Source of the DNA: Streptomyces lavendulae subsp. lavendulae
GTDB lineage: Bacteria > Actinomycetota > Actinomycetes > Streptomycetales > Streptomycetaceae
Direction: 5' to 3'
Assembly: GCF_002803845.1 (NCBI RefSeq)
Contig: NZ_CP024985.1
Coordinates: 6,521,501-6,585,500 of the forward strand
DNA length: 64,000 nt
Of the stretch, positions 49,807-60,947 are shown one piece after another (positions within the stretch are counted from its first letter, which is position 1; each line of letters begins with the position of its first letter). A program made the translations under genes and the position numbers. The notes under the pieces are model-generated. The model was not told the origin of the DNA and searched no databases. It saw nothing but the letters and a program-made list of their open reading frames with translations.

Positions 49807-51774
49807 ATGGATGCCGTCCCCTCCTCCGCCCCCGCCCGCCGGACCGTGATCCTGGCGGGTGCGGGGGCCGCCGCGCTCGCGGTGTGTCCCCGGGCCGCCA
49901 CGGCCGCGGCGGCCGCCGGTCCGGTGCCGCTCGCGGACCGGCCGGCCGAGGCCGCCGAGCTGCCGCTGCGGGCCGACCGCACCACCCAGGGCGACGTCCT
50001 GGCGGGCTCCCGCAAGGACCACGCCTGCCTGCTGCTCCTGCACTTCCGGGACGTGGTCCTGGCCCGCCGCTGGCTCGCCCGGCTGGTCCCCGAGCTCTCC
50101 ACCACCGAGGAGATGGCCCGCTTCAACGCCCTCTTCAGCGCGGCCCGGGTCAAGGCGGGCGGCACCGACCCGGCCTCCCTGTCGGCCCAGTGGACCGGGC
50201 TCTCCCTGACCTACCCGGGGCTGCGGCTGTTCGCCGGGCGGGACCCCTTCCCCGCCGTGCCGGCCGACAGCACCGCCGAGGCGTTCACGCAGGGCGCCGC
50301 CCGCCGCGCGGAGGCGCTCGGGGACACCGGCGCCAGCGCCCCCGCCTCCTGGCTGTTCGGGGCCGAGGACCCGCGGCGAGCCGTGCACGCGGTCCTCAGC
50401 CTCTCCGCGGACGACCCCGACCGCCTCGCGAGCACCGTCACCCGCCACCGGGAGGCCCTCGCCACCGCCGGGGCCACCATCGTCTTCCGGCAGGACGCCG
50501 GCACGCTGGCCGGAGCCCTGCGCGGCCACGAGCACTTCGGGTTCACCGACGGCATCAGCCAGCCCGGGGTCCGCGGCTTCCACGCACCCGACCCGGCCAC
50601 CGGGACCACCGTGCAGGGCAAGCCCGGGACGCGGCTGGTCCCGGCCGGGGAGTTCCTCGTAGGACAGGAGAAGGCCGGGCAGCGGCCCGCCGGGCTGCCC
50701 GCCTGGGCCAACGGCGGGTCGTTCCAGGTGGTGCGCCGCCTCGCCCAGGACGTCCCCGGCTGGTGGGAGCAGGCCCGGCAGCGGCTGGCGGAACTGAAGA
50801 AGGCCGGGGCCGCGCCGGCCGACGCGACCGCCACGTGGGTCGCGGCCCGGCTGGTCGGCCGCTGGCCCGGCGGCACCCCCGTCGCGGGCTGCCCGCTCGC
50901 CGAGGTGCCGGGCCCGGTGGGCTCCGACCCGGACGCCCACCTCACCTACCACGAGGACGCACAGGGCTGGCACACCCCGCTGTTCGCCCACATCCGCAAG
51001 GGCAACCCGCGCGACGGCCTCGTCCCCGGCCCCGGCCGCCCCCCGCTCGACCCCGGCGTCCTCGACAACCGCCGCATCATCCGGCGCGGCATCCCCTTCG
51101 GCCCCGCCTACGACCCCCAGCACCCCGAGGGCGCGGGCGGCCCCGACACCCCGCGCGGACTGGTGTTCATCGGCTACCAGGCCGACCTGGTCCAGCAGTT
51201 CGAGTTCGTCGCCAAGAAGTGGATCAACGAGTCGGACTTCCCGGCCGGCCGCAACCCGCGCGTCGGCGCCGACCCCGTGCTCGGCCCGGATTCGCCGGTC
51301 ACCTTCGAGACCGAGTCCGACAACGGCAGCCGGGCCACCACCCTCCGCTTCGGCCGCTACGTGCGCACCCAGGGCGCCCTGTACGCCTTCACCCCCTCCC
51401 TGCCCACCCTGCGGGCCCTCGCCCAGGGCGTCCTCGACGACTCCGTCGAGGTCCACCCCGGCACCGTCCTGCGCCCCGGCGACGTCCTCGACGCCGGCGC
51501 CGTCCGGCTGGCCCTCGCCGCCGACGGGGACCTCGTCGTCCTCGACCGCTCCGGGGCCCGGCGGTGGAGCGCCGGCACCGCGGGCACCGGCCACGACGCC
51601 CTCTTCTCCCGCGACGGCGAGCTGACCGTGCGCACCGAGGCGGGCGCCACGGCCTGGACCAGCGGCACCGCCGGGCACCCCGGCGCCCGGCTGCTGGTCA
51701 AGCCGTCAGGTGACGTAGTGATCCTCGACGTGGACCGAGTGCTGTGGCGGGCGCCCGGGGGCCACGTAGGGTGA
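49807..51774 (+). CDS. Tat-exported DyP-type peroxidase with C-terminal lectin-like domain
   Basis: A 655-residue protein. The N-terminus ARRTVILAGAGAAALAV resembles a twin-arginine signal ending in an Ala-rich stretch. The DyP haem-peroxidase core (about 60-540) has the distal motif GFTDGISQPG at 245-254, and HIRKGNPR (about 395) probably holds the proximal His. The C-terminal 105 residues (about 550-655, VLRPGDVLDAGAVRLALAADGDLVVLDRSG in part) have the repeated L-x-x-x-D-G-x-L-V pattern of bulb-type mannose-binding lectins. The ATG follows CAGGAG. DyP enzymes use peroxide to oxidise bulky substrates; a lectin tail is an uncommon fusion and may target polysaccharide. Confidence 0.85.
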   Translation: MDAVPSSAPARRTVILAGAGAAALAVCPRAATAAAAAGPVPLADRPAEAAELPLRADRTTQGDVLAGSRKDHACLLLLHFRDVVLARRWLARLVPELSTTEEMARFNALFSAARVKAGGTDPASLSAQWTGLSLTYPGLRLFAGRDPFPAVPADSTAEAFTQGAARRAEALGDTGASAPASWLFGAEDPRRAVHAVLSLSADDPDRLASTVTRHREALATAGATIVFRQDAGTLAGALRGHEHFGFTDGISQPGVRGFHAPDPATGTTVQGKPGTRLVPAGEFLVGQEKAGQRPAGLPAWANGGSFQVVRRLAQDVPGWWEQARQRLAELKKAGAAPADATATWVAARLVGRWPGGTPVAGCPLAEVPGPVGSDPDAHLTYHEDAQGWHTPLFAHIRKGNPRDGLVPGPGRPPLDPGVLDNRRIIRRGIPFGPAYDPQHPEGAGGPDTPRGLVFIGYQADLVQQFEFVAKKWINESDFPAGRNPRVGADPVLGPDSPVTFETESDNGSRATTLRFGRYVRTQGALYAFTPSLPTLRALAQGVLDDSVEVHPGTVLRPGDVLDAGAVRLALAADGDLVVLDRSGARRWSAGTAGTGHDALFSRDGELTVRTEAGATAWTSGTAGHPGARLLVKPSGDVVILDVDRVLWRAPGGHVG

Positions 51775-51847
51775 CCGGGGGACCACGGGAGAGCACCGGG
51801 GCGGGGTCCGGTGGGCCCGTGCGGGCGAATCCGGGGGCGGTTGCTGC

Positions 51848-51860
51848 GTAAGGTGCTTAC
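51848..51860 (+). promoter_or_regulatory. Palindrome upstream of the XRE-cupin gene
   Basis: GTAAGGTGCTTAC is a 13-bp palindrome 43 bp before the regulator's start, a plausible autoregulatory site. Confidence 0.45.
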
Positions 51861-51902
51861 AGCACACCGATGTGCACCAGGACAGGGGAGGGCAGCCCCG
51901 AG

Positions 51903-52508
51903 ATGAACGACAAGGAAGACGGCAACGACAAGGAGAAGGACTCCAAAGAGCCGCTGCGGGTGGGCGTGGCCGTGCGCAAACGGCGCCGCGCGCTCCACCT
52001 GACCCTCGCCGCGGTGTCGGCGCGCAGCGGCCTGTCCGTCCCCTTCCTGAGCCAGATAGAGAACGAACGGGCCCGCCCCAGCATGCGATCGCTGGAGCGG
52101 GTGGCCGACGCGCTGGAAACCACGGCGGTCGAGCTGCTGGCCGCCTCCGACACGGCGCGCACGGTGGACCTCGTGCGTTCCGGTGACGAGACCGGGCTGA
52201 GCCCGGTGGTCGGCGTACGCCCCCTCGTGCGCGGGCACCACCAGCTGCACGCGCTGGAGTTCACCGGGGACCAGGACGCCGGACGCGAGTACCAGCACCG
52301 CAACGACGAGCTGATGTACGTGGTCTCGGGCGCCTGCCAGGTGGAGGCGGAGGGGCGGGCCTACCGGCTGGAGAGCGGGGACGCGCTGTTCCTCTCCGGC
52401 GGGGTGCGCCACCGCTGGCGGGCCACGAGCGAGGACACCAAGCTCCTGGTCGTCGCGGTCGGCGACCACATCCACGCCACCTCCGAGCCCCCCTCCCCGG
52501 AGCACTGA
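51903..52508 (+). CDS. XRE-family regulator with C-terminal cupin
   Basis: A 201-residue regulator. A charged N-terminus precedes an XRE helix-turn-helix (about 18-75, RKRRRALHLTLAAVSARSGLSVPFLSQIENERARPS in part), and a cupin_2 domain (about 115-190) has EYQHRNDELMYVVSGACQVEAEGRAYRLESGDALFLSGGVRHRW in part. Such proteins sense a small molecule in the cupin. The ATG at 51903 has GGGGAGGG upstream; ATG at 51870 is an alternative. It lies 4 bp from the metal-chelate-binding gene and may control it. Confidence 0.9.
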   Translation: MNDKEDGNDKEKDSKEPLRVGVAVRKRRRALHLTLAAVSARSGLSVPFLSQIENERARPSMRSLERVADALETTAVELLAASDTARTVDLVRSGDETGLSPVVGVRPLVRGHHQLHALEFTGDQDAGREYQHRNDELMYVVSGACQVEAEGRAYRLESGDALFLSGGVRHRWRATSEDTKLLVVAVGDHIHATSEPPSPEH

Positions 52509-53212
52509 TCCGGTGCGCGTCGTCTCGCTCGTGCCCTCCCTGACCGAGGCGGTCGCGGTGACCGCGCCGGGGCTGCTCGTGGGGGTGACGGACTGGTGCA
52601 CGCACCCGGCGGACCAGGGCGCCGCGGTGCGGATCGGGGGGACGAAGAACCCCGACGTACGCAGGATCGCCGGCCTGCGCCCGGACCTGGTGATCGCCAA
52701 CGAGGAGGAGAACCGGCTCCCGGACCTCGACGCCCTGCGCGCGAGCGGGGCGGAGGTGCTGGTGACCGAGGTCCGGGACCTCCCGCAGGCCTTCGCCGAG
52801 CTGGAGCGGGTACTGGTGGGGGCGCTGGGGCTGGAGCGGCCCGAGTGGCTGGACCGGGCGGAGGCGGCCTGGGCGGCGGTGGAGCCGCCCGGGGAGCTGA
52901 GGGCCTTCGTGCCCGTCTGGCGCCGGCCCTGGATGGTGCTCGGCCGCAACACCTTCGCGGGGGACCTCCTCGCCCGGCTGGGGGTCCGCAACGCCTACGG
53001 GGACCACCCCGAGCGGTACCCGAAGGTGCCGCTCGCCGAGCTGGCGGCGAGCGGCTGCGATCTGGTGGTGCTCCCGGACGGGCCCTACGCCTTCTCCGAG
53101 GAGGACGGCCCGGAGGCCTTTCCGGGTCTCCCGGCCGCCCTCGTCAGCGGACGCCACCTGACCTGGTACGGGCCCTCGCTGGCCGAGGCCCCGGAGGTGC
53201 TGGGCAGGGCGC

Positions 53213-54337
<1,125 letters not shown>

Positions 54338-54386
54338 GGGTCCAGCGTCCCGTCGTCCGGGGCCGACCGGCAGGGATCACCTGGCT

Positions 54387-54409
54387 ATAAGGTCATAAAC
54401 TGATGTTAT
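54387..54409 (+). promoter_or_regulatory. LysR-type operator overlapping the LysR start, with leaderless -10
   Basis: ATAAGGTCATAAACTGATGTTAT has ATAA/TTAT ends and an inner T-N11-A half-site pattern. It overlaps the ATG at 54408. Inside it TAAACT (54396-54401) lies 6 nt before that ATG, so the LysR protein would cover its own promoter. Confidence 0.55.
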
Positions 54410-55328
54410 GGGTAACGAGGAGACGGTCCCGCTGGCGCACCGCGTGCCGGACCTGGGCGCGCTGGAGCTGCTGCTCACGGTCGCACGGGTCGGCAGCCTG
54501 AGCGGGGCCGCGCGCCGGCTGGGGATCACCCAGCCCGCGGCGAGCAGCCGGATCCGGGCGATGGAGGTGCGGCTCGGGGTGGCCCTGGTGGACCGCTCCC
54601 CCCGCGGCTCGACGCTCACGGCCGAGGGGGCGCTCGTCACGGACTGGGCCCGGCAGGTCGTGGAGGCGGCCGAGGCCTTCGACGCGGGGGCCCAGGCGCT
54701 ACGGGGCCGGCGCGACTCCCGGCTGCGGGTGGCGGCCAGCATGACCATCGCGGAGTACCTGCTGCCCGGCTGGCTGATCGCCCTGCGCGGGGAACGCCCG
54801 GACACGGCGGTCTCCCTGCACGCCGGGAACTCCGCGGACGTGGCGAAGCGGGTCCTGGCCCACGAGGCGGACCTCGGCTTCGTGGAGGGCCTGTCGGTCC
54901 CCGAGGGGCTGGACTCGGCCGTCATCGCGCAGGACCGGCTCGTGGTGGCGGTCGCCCCGACGCACCCGTGGGCCCGGCGGTCCAAGGGGGTCGCGGCGGC
55001 GGAACTGGCCGGGACCGCCCTGATCCTGCGCGAGCGGGGCTCGGGGACCCGGCAGGTCCTGGACGCGGCCCTGGCCTCCGCCGGGGGACTGGCCGCCCCG
55101 CTGCTGGAGCTGGCCTCCACCACCGCCGTGAAGGCGGCCGCGGTCAGCGGAGCCGGGCCGTGCGTGCTGTCGGAGCTGGCGCTGGTGGACGAGCTGGCGG
55201 CCCGGCGCCTCGTGGAGGTCGCCGTGGCGGGGGCCCCGCTCGCCCGCGCCCTGCGCGCCGTGTGGCCCACGGGGGCCCGCCCGGCGGGCCCGGCCCGCGA
55301 CCTGCTGTCGCTGACCCGGCGGGGCTGA
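54408..55328 (+). CDS. LysR-family transcriptional regulator
   Basis: A 306-residue regulator with an N-terminal winged HTH (LELLLTVARVGSLSGAARRLGITQPAASSRIRAMEVRLG in part) and a two-lobe effector domain (about 95-300). It is divergent from the TDT transporter gene, the standard arrangement for LysR control of a neighbour. The ATG is 6 nt after a TAAACT box inside the operator-like sequence, indicating a leaderless and autoregulated message. The effector is unknown. Confidence 0.93.
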   Translation: MGNEETVPLAHRVPDLGALELLLTVARVGSLSGAARRLGITQPAASSRIRAMEVRLGVALVDRSPRGSTLTAEGALVTDWARQVVEAAEAFDAGAQALRGRRDSRLRVAASMTIAEYLLPGWLIALRGERPDTAVSLHAGNSADVAKRVLAHEADLGFVEGLSVPEGLDSAVIAQDRLVVAVAPTHPWARRSKGVAAAELAGTALILRERGSGTRQVLDAALASAGGLAAPLLELASTTAVKAAAVSGAGPCVLSELALVDELAARRLVEVAVAGAPLARALRAVWPTGARPAGPARDLLSLTRRG

Positions 55329-55334
55329 GACCCG

Positions 55335-55356
55335 GCGGGGCTGAAACCGGCCCCGC
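55335..55356. terminator. Bidirectional hairpin between LysR and the membrane-protein gene
   Basis: GCGGGGC / GCCCCGC arms with an 8-nt loop between two convergent genes. Confidence 0.6.
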
Positions 55357-55368
55357 GCGCGGCCGTCC

Positions 55369-56187
55369 TCAGCCGAGCGGGGGACCGGCGGGACGGGCGG
55401 GGTCCGGTTCGGTCCGGGCCCGGAGGGCCTTCGTGAGCAGCCCGCCGACGACGATCAGGGCCACGCCCAGCCACCAGAGGCCGCCGTCGAACACCAGCAC
55501 CGCGATCCCGATCGGCACCAGCAGGCCCGCCAGGGGCAGCAGCAGCGAGGCCCCGCCCGGCGCGGCCTCGCCGCGTGCGCGGGCGCGGACCACCCCCGGG
55601 TACCAGGCGGTGAACCGCAGCGCCGCGACGATCGCGAGGATCTGGATGATCCACCCCGTCCAGATGTTGTTCGGGTTGTGCAGCACCAGGTCCCCGTAGG
55701 CGCCAGCGAGGGCCGCCACCAGGAAGGCCAGCCCCCACACCCCGGTGATCACGTAGTTGGTCCGCAGGAAGGCGGGCGAGTGCCAGAGCGAGGGGTCGAC
55801 CTGCTCCCGCGCGTACTGCAGCGTGAAGGGCATCCCTACGGCCATCGAGCCGAAGGCGATCACCGTCAAGGTGAGGTTCGCGACCTCGCCCGCGTACGTC
55901 TCCAGCCAGCGCAGCGTGCCCGCGCTCGCGAGGGCGCCGACCACCGCCATGGCCGCGAAGAACACCACGTCGGCCACTTCGAGCAGCTTCCACGAGCTGC
56001 CCCGGTGGACGACCCGCCCCAGCACGACCAGGGCCACGGCCGAGGCCAGGGCGATCCCGACCGCGATCTCGAACCGTCCCGGGCCGACCAGCAGCGAGAA
56101 GATGATCCACGGCGCCATCCCGACGACCGGGTTCTCCAGGATCCCGGACGCCGGGCCGGGGGCCGTGCCGTGCGCCTCGGTCCGCAT
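55369..56187 (-). CDS. Integral membrane protein of unknown function
   Basis: A 272-residue protein with about eight hydrophobic segments, among them PWIIFSLLVG near residue 28, then VALVVLGRVV and VADVVFFAAMAVVGAL. A conserved-looking loop FTLQYAREQVDPSLWHSPAFL lies near the middle (residues about 125-145). A basic Arg/Ala stretch near residue 210 (VVRARARGEA) separates the last two pairs of helices. Such proteins are common in actinobacteria without assigned function. The ATG at 56187 is preferred over ATGs at 56220 and 56253, which lie inside the repeat or near it. Confidence 0.75.
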   Translation of the reverse strand: MRTEAHGTAPGPASGILENPVVGMAPWIIFSLLVGPGRFEIAVGIALASAVALVVLGRVVHRGSSWKLLEVADVVFFAAMAVVGALASAGTLRWLETYAGEVANLTLTVIAFGSMAVGMPFTLQYAREQVDPSLWHSPAFLRTNYVITGVWGLAFLVAALAGAYGDLVLHNPNNIWTGWIIQILAIVAALRFTAWYPGVVRARARGEAAPGGASLLLPLAGLLVPIGIAVLVFDGGLWWLGVALIVVGGLLTKALRARTEPDPARPAGPPLG

Positions 56188-56220
56188 GGTTCCAGCGTGC
56201 CCGCCCGGCCCGGCCCCGGC

Positions 56221-56280
56221 CATTCGGGCGGTGCGCCCCCCGGCCCCGGCCATTCGGGCGGTGCGCCCCCCGGCCCCGGA
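56221..56280. repeat. 30-bp perfect tandem duplication
   Basis: The unit starting CATTCGGGCGGTGCGCC is present twice in tandem (56221-56250 and 56251-56280), differing only in the last base. It is preceded by a partial GGCCCCGGC copy. It lies in the gap upstream of the membrane protein gene and downstream of the amidotransferase gene; such units often vary in copy number among strains. Confidence 0.85.
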
Positions 56281-56287
56281 CGCGGAA

Positions 56288-56321
56288 GGGCCCCGGCGCC
56301 GGGGGGAAGGCGCCGGGGCCC
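56288..56321 (-). terminator. Terminator after the glutamine amidotransferase gene
   Basis: Perfect 13-bp arms GGGCCCCGGCGCC / GGCGCCGGGGCCC with an 8-nt loop, 5 bp beyond the stop. Confidence 0.8.
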
Positions 56322-56326
56322 GGTCC

Positions 56327-57055
56327 TCAGGAGACCGGGACCGCCTGACGGGCGACCGGGACCGCCCGGCGGGCGGCGGCCGCCTCGATCAGGTCCGCCA
56401 TCACCCGGGTGTCCTTGTCCCGCTCCGGGTGCCACTGGACGCCGACGACCCACTTCGAGCGGTCGGGGTCCTCGATGGCCTCCACCGTGCCGTCCTCCGC
56501 GTACGCCGAGACGACCAGGCCGCGCCCGAGCTGCTCCACCGCCTGGTGGTGGTACGTCGGCACCTCCGCCACCTCCGGGACCAGCTCCGCGTACCGGGTG
56601 CCCGCGACGGGCCTGACCGGGTGCCAGGAGGTGACGCCCGGGGTGTGGACGTGTCCGTCGATGTGCTGGACGAGCGTTCCGCCCAGGGCCACGTTGAGGG
56701 CCTGCATGCCCCGGCAGATGCCCAGCAGCGGGAGGTCCGCTTCGAGGGCCGCCCCGATCAGCGCCAGCTCCCACTCGTCGCGCACGGTCGCGGGGGCGCC
56801 CGTACGGGGGTCGCGCACGGCCCCGTAGCGGACGGGGTCCACGTCCGGGCCGCCGGAGATGATCAGACCGTCGAGCCGGCCCAGCACCTCCGCCGCCCGC
56901 TCGGGTTCGTCCGGCGGCAGCAGGACGGCCGCGCCGCCCGCCGCCTGGACGAGCTCGTAGTACCCGGACGGGACGAGGGACGTGGGCAGGTCCCACACGC
57001 CGTAGCGGGTGGACGCCTCCACGTAGGTGCTGATGCCGATGAGCGGCCTGGGCAC
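56327..57055 (-). CDS. Class I glutamine amidotransferase-like gamma-glutamyl hydrolase (PuuD-like)
   Basis: A 242-residue peptidase C26-type hydrolase. The nucleophile Cys is in LLGICRGMQALNVALGG, and the catalytic His/Glu pair is in VQWHPERD. The family cleaves gamma-glutamyl bonds (PuuD releases GABA from gamma-glutamyl-GABA). Here it lies downstream of a permease and beside a GlnA4-type ligase, so hydrolysis of a gamma-glutamyl intermediate at the end of the pathway is inferred. The GTG at 57055 follows GGAGG. It is 48 bp after the permease gene, in one unit. Confidence 0.88.
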   Translation of the reverse strand: MPRPLIGISTYVEASTRYGVWDLPTSLVPSGYYELVQAAGGAAVLLPPDEPERAAEVLGRLDGLIISGGPDVDPVRYGAVRDPRTGAPATVRDEWELALIGAALEADLPLLGICRGMQALNVALGGTLVQHIDGHVHTPGVTSWHPVRPVAGTRYAELVPEVAEVPTYHHQAVEQLGRGLVVSAYAEDGTVEAIEDPDRSKWVVGVQWHPERDKDTRVMADLIEAAAARRAVPVARQAVPVS

Positions 57056-57103
57056 GGTGATACCTCCAGGGTGGTACTGGACAGCGGTGCGGGGATCAGG
57101 ATT

Positions 57104-58561
<1,458 letters not shown>

Positions 58562-58583
58562 GTGCGCTCCTGCCTAGGGCAAT

Positions 58584-58606
58584 GCAATGGTTGTGAGGCG
58601 TACCTT
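58584..58606 (-). promoter_or_regulatory. FadR-type operator copy 1, before the permease
   Basis: GCAATGGTT-N9-ACCTT, 23 bp upstream of the permease start. The same pattern with the same 9-bp spacing is at 59483-59505. The GGT...ACC core suits a FadR/GntR repressor. Confidence 0.65.
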
Positions 58607-58714
58607 TGCGTCCTGGGTATGGCGGGCGCAAGACCCCTGCGTTAAACAGCGGTTACGAAAACCTCTTCCGCCCCACCGATCGGGCCGCTCGTGCCGCTCG
58701 TGCCGCCCGGCCGC

Positions 58715-59461
58715 TCAGGCCAGGAAGCCGCGCAGCAGGGCCGCCGTCCCGCAGCAGTGCTCGCGCATCACCGCCCGCGCCCCCTCGGCGTCCCGCTCCA
58801 GCACCGCCTCCACCAGGGCCGTGTGCTGCTGCTGCGAGTGTTCGAGGTTGCGCACCAGCAGCGGGATGCAGTCGAGCAGGTCGTTCACGGTGGCCCGGAC
58901 GGCCGCGTACTGGGCCGTCAGGGAGGCGGAGCCGGCGAGTTCGCTCAGGGTGAGGTGGAAGAGGGTGTCCTGGCGGCGGTAGTCGGGCAGGGTCGCGTCA
59001 TGGGTGGCGGTCAGCGCGCGCAGCAGCCGTTCGGTGCCCTCCTCGGTCAGCCCGTGGGAGGCGCACAGACCGGCCGCGCCCACCTCCAGCACCTCACGGA
59101 AGCGCAGGACGTCCTCGATGTCGACCCCCGCCACCCGGCGCCGCAGCTCCTCCTCGGCCCCGCCGGCCGGGGTGTCGGGCCGGGACAGCACGAACGTCCC
59201 CCCGTACCGGCCGCGCCGGGCCTCCACCAGGCCCTGGTCCTGGAGCACCTTCAGCACCTCGCGCAGGGTGACCCGGCTGATCCCCATGCGCTCCGCCAAC
59301 TCGCGCTCCGGCGGCAGCCGTTCCCCGCCCGGCACCAGACCCAGCCGGACCACCTGGAGGATCTGCTCCAGGGCCTCCTCGAAACCGTTGCCCGCCCGCA
59401 CCTGTCGCAGTACGGGATTCAGCCGCGCGATCGCGCCACCCTCACCCGCCGTGTCGGTCAT
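58715..59461 (-). CDS. FadR-subfamily GntR transcriptional regulator
   Basis: A 248-residue regulator with an N-terminal GntR winged HTH (LVPGGERLPPERELAERMGISRVTLREVLKVLQDQGLV in part) and an all-helical FCD effector domain (about 105-245) that usually binds a metal-coordinated small carboxylate or amine. The ATG at 59461 has GGGGAGGAG upstream. It lies between the permease and the glnA4-like gene, and the two intergenic regions carry matching operator-like sites, so it probably controls both and itself. Confidence 0.92.
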   Translation of the reverse strand: MTDTAGEGGAIARLNPVLRQVRAGNGFEEALEQILQVVRLGLVPGGERLPPERELAERMGISRVTLREVLKVLQDQGLVEARRGRYGGTFVLSRPDTPAGGAEEELRRRVAGVDIEDVLRFREVLEVGAAGLCASHGLTEEGTERLLRALTATHDATLPDYRRQDTLFHLTLSELAGSASLTAQYAAVRATVNDLLDCIPLLVRNLEHSQQQHTALVEAVLERDAEGARAVMREHCCGTAALLRGFLA

Positions 59462-59482
59462 CTCGGCTCCTCCCCTTCCCAA

Positions 59483-59505
59483 GCAATGGTTCTATTCAAT
59501 ACCTT
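59483..59505. promoter_or_regulatory. FadR-type operator copy 2, between regulator and glnA4-like gene
   Basis: GCAATGGTT-N9-ACCTT again, sharing 14 of the 14 fixed bases with copy 1. It lies in the 77-bp divergent gap and could cover both promoters. Confidence 0.65.
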
Positions 59506-59538
59506 AGGCCCCCTCGGCTCACCGAAGGAGAGATTCCA

Positions 59539-60903
59539 GTGGTAGACCGCAAGCCCCCGCTCGCGCCCGAGGAGCTCCGCGCCCTCGTAGCGAGCGGTGA
59601 GATCGACACCGTCGTCCTGGCCTTCCCCGACATGCAGGGGCGCCTCCAGGGCAAGCGGTTCGCCGCACAGTTCTTCCTCGACGAGGTCCTCGCCCACGGC
59701 ACCGAGGGCTGCAACTACCTCCTCGCCGTCGACACCGACATGAACACCGTCGACGGCTACGAGATGTCCTCCTGGGACCGCGGCTACGGCGACTTCGCCA
59801 TGCACCCCGACCTCGCCACCCTGCGCCGCGTCCCCTGGAACCCCGGCAGCGCCTTCGTCCTCGCCGACCTCGCCTGGAACGACGGCTCGCCGGTCGTCGC
59901 CGCCCCCCGCCAGATCCTGCGCCGCCAGCTGGAACGCCTCGCCGAACACGGCTACACGGCGATGGTCGGCACCGAGCTGGAGTTCATGGTCTTCCAGGAC
60001 ACCTACGAGGCGGCCTGGAACGCCAACTACCGCGGCCTGACCCCCGCCAACCAGTACAACATCGACTACTCCGTCCTCGGCACCGGCCGCGTCGAACCCC
60101 TGCTGCGCCGCATCCGCAACGAGATGCAGGCCGCCGGGCTGGTCGTGGAGTCCGCCAAGGGCGAGTGCAACCTCGGGCAGCACGAGATCGCCTTCCGCTA
60201 CGACGAGGCGCTCACCACCTGCGACCAGCACGCCGTCTACAAGACCGGCGCCAAGGAGATCGCCGCCCAGGAGGGCGTCTCGCTCACCTTCATGGCCAAG
60301 TACGACGAGCGCGAGGGCAACTCCTGTCACATCCACCTCTCACTCGGTGACGCCGACGGCAACAACGCCATGGCCGGCGACGGCCCGCACGGCATGTCGC
60401 CCGTGATGCGCCACTTCCTGGCCGGCCAGCTCGCCGCCCTGCGCGACTTCTCCCTTCTCTACGCCCCCAACATCAATTCGTACAAGCGTTTCCGCCCCGG
60501 ATCCTTCGCCCCCACCGCCGTCGCCTGGGGCCTCGACAACCGCACCTGCGCCCTGCGCGTGGTCGGCCACGGCCGCTCCACCCGCTTCGAGAACCGCCTC
60601 CCCGGCGGCGACGTCAACCCCTACCTCGCCGTCGCCGGCCTGGTCGCGGCGGGCCTCTACGGCATCGAGAACCGCCTGGAACTCCCCGAGGCCTGCGCCG
60701 GCAACGCCTACACCGCCGACTACGCCCACGTCCCGGCCACCTTGCGCGAGGCGGCGGAGCTCTGGGAGAACAGCGAGATCGCCAAGGCGGCCTTCGGTCC
60801 CGAAGTCGTCGCCCACTACCGCAACATGGCCCGCGTCGAACTCGACGCCTACGACTCCGCCGTCACCGACTGGGAACTGCGCCGCTCCTTCGAACGCCTG
60901 TAG
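59539..60903 (+). CDS. glnA4: Glutamine-synthetase-like gamma-glutamyl ligase (GlnA4 / gamma-glutamylethanolamide synthetase type)
   Basis: A 454-residue type III/GlnA-like ligase. The fold is complete: ELEFMVF, the KGECNLGQHEIAFRY region, MAKYDEREGNSCHIHLSL and the FRPGSFAPTAVAWG and VVGHGRSTRFENRLPGGDVNPYLAVAGL blocks (each shown in part). It is not the housekeeping GlnA: the neighbouring permease, aldehyde dehydrogenase and gamma-glutamyl hydrolase match the S. coelicolor GlnA4 setting, in which ethanolamine is gamma-glutamylated (known from that species; assigned here by context). The GTG at 59539 follows GAAGGAGAG. Confidence 0.85.
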   Translation: MVDRKPPLAPEELRALVASGEIDTVVLAFPDMQGRLQGKRFAAQFFLDEVLAHGTEGCNYLLAVDTDMNTVDGYEMSSWDRGYGDFAMHPDLATLRRVPWNPGSAFVLADLAWNDGSPVVAAPRQILRRQLERLAEHGYTAMVGTELEFMVFQDTYEAAWNANYRGLTPANQYNIDYSVLGTGRVEPLLRRIRNEMQAAGLVVESAKGECNLGQHEIAFRYDEALTTCDQHAVYKTGAKEIAAQEGVSLTFMAKYDEREGNSCHIHLSLGDADGNNAMAGDGPHGMSPVMRHFLAGQLAALRDFSLLYAPNINSYKRFRPGSFAPTAVAWGLDNRTCALRVVGHGRSTRFENRLPGGDVNPYLAVAGLVAAGLYGIENRLELPEACAGNAYTADYAHVPATLREAAELWENSEIAKAAFGPEVVAHYRNMARVELDAYDSAVTDWELRRSFERL

Positions 60904-60947
60904 AGCCCCCGTCCACCCACCGCACCGCACACCAGAGAGGCACCACG

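Noticed and set aside
49284..49849. Pro/Arg-rich frames (109 and 75 residues) in the low-complexity block
   Set aside because: Composition reflects C-rich repeats; no start signal or conserved feature.
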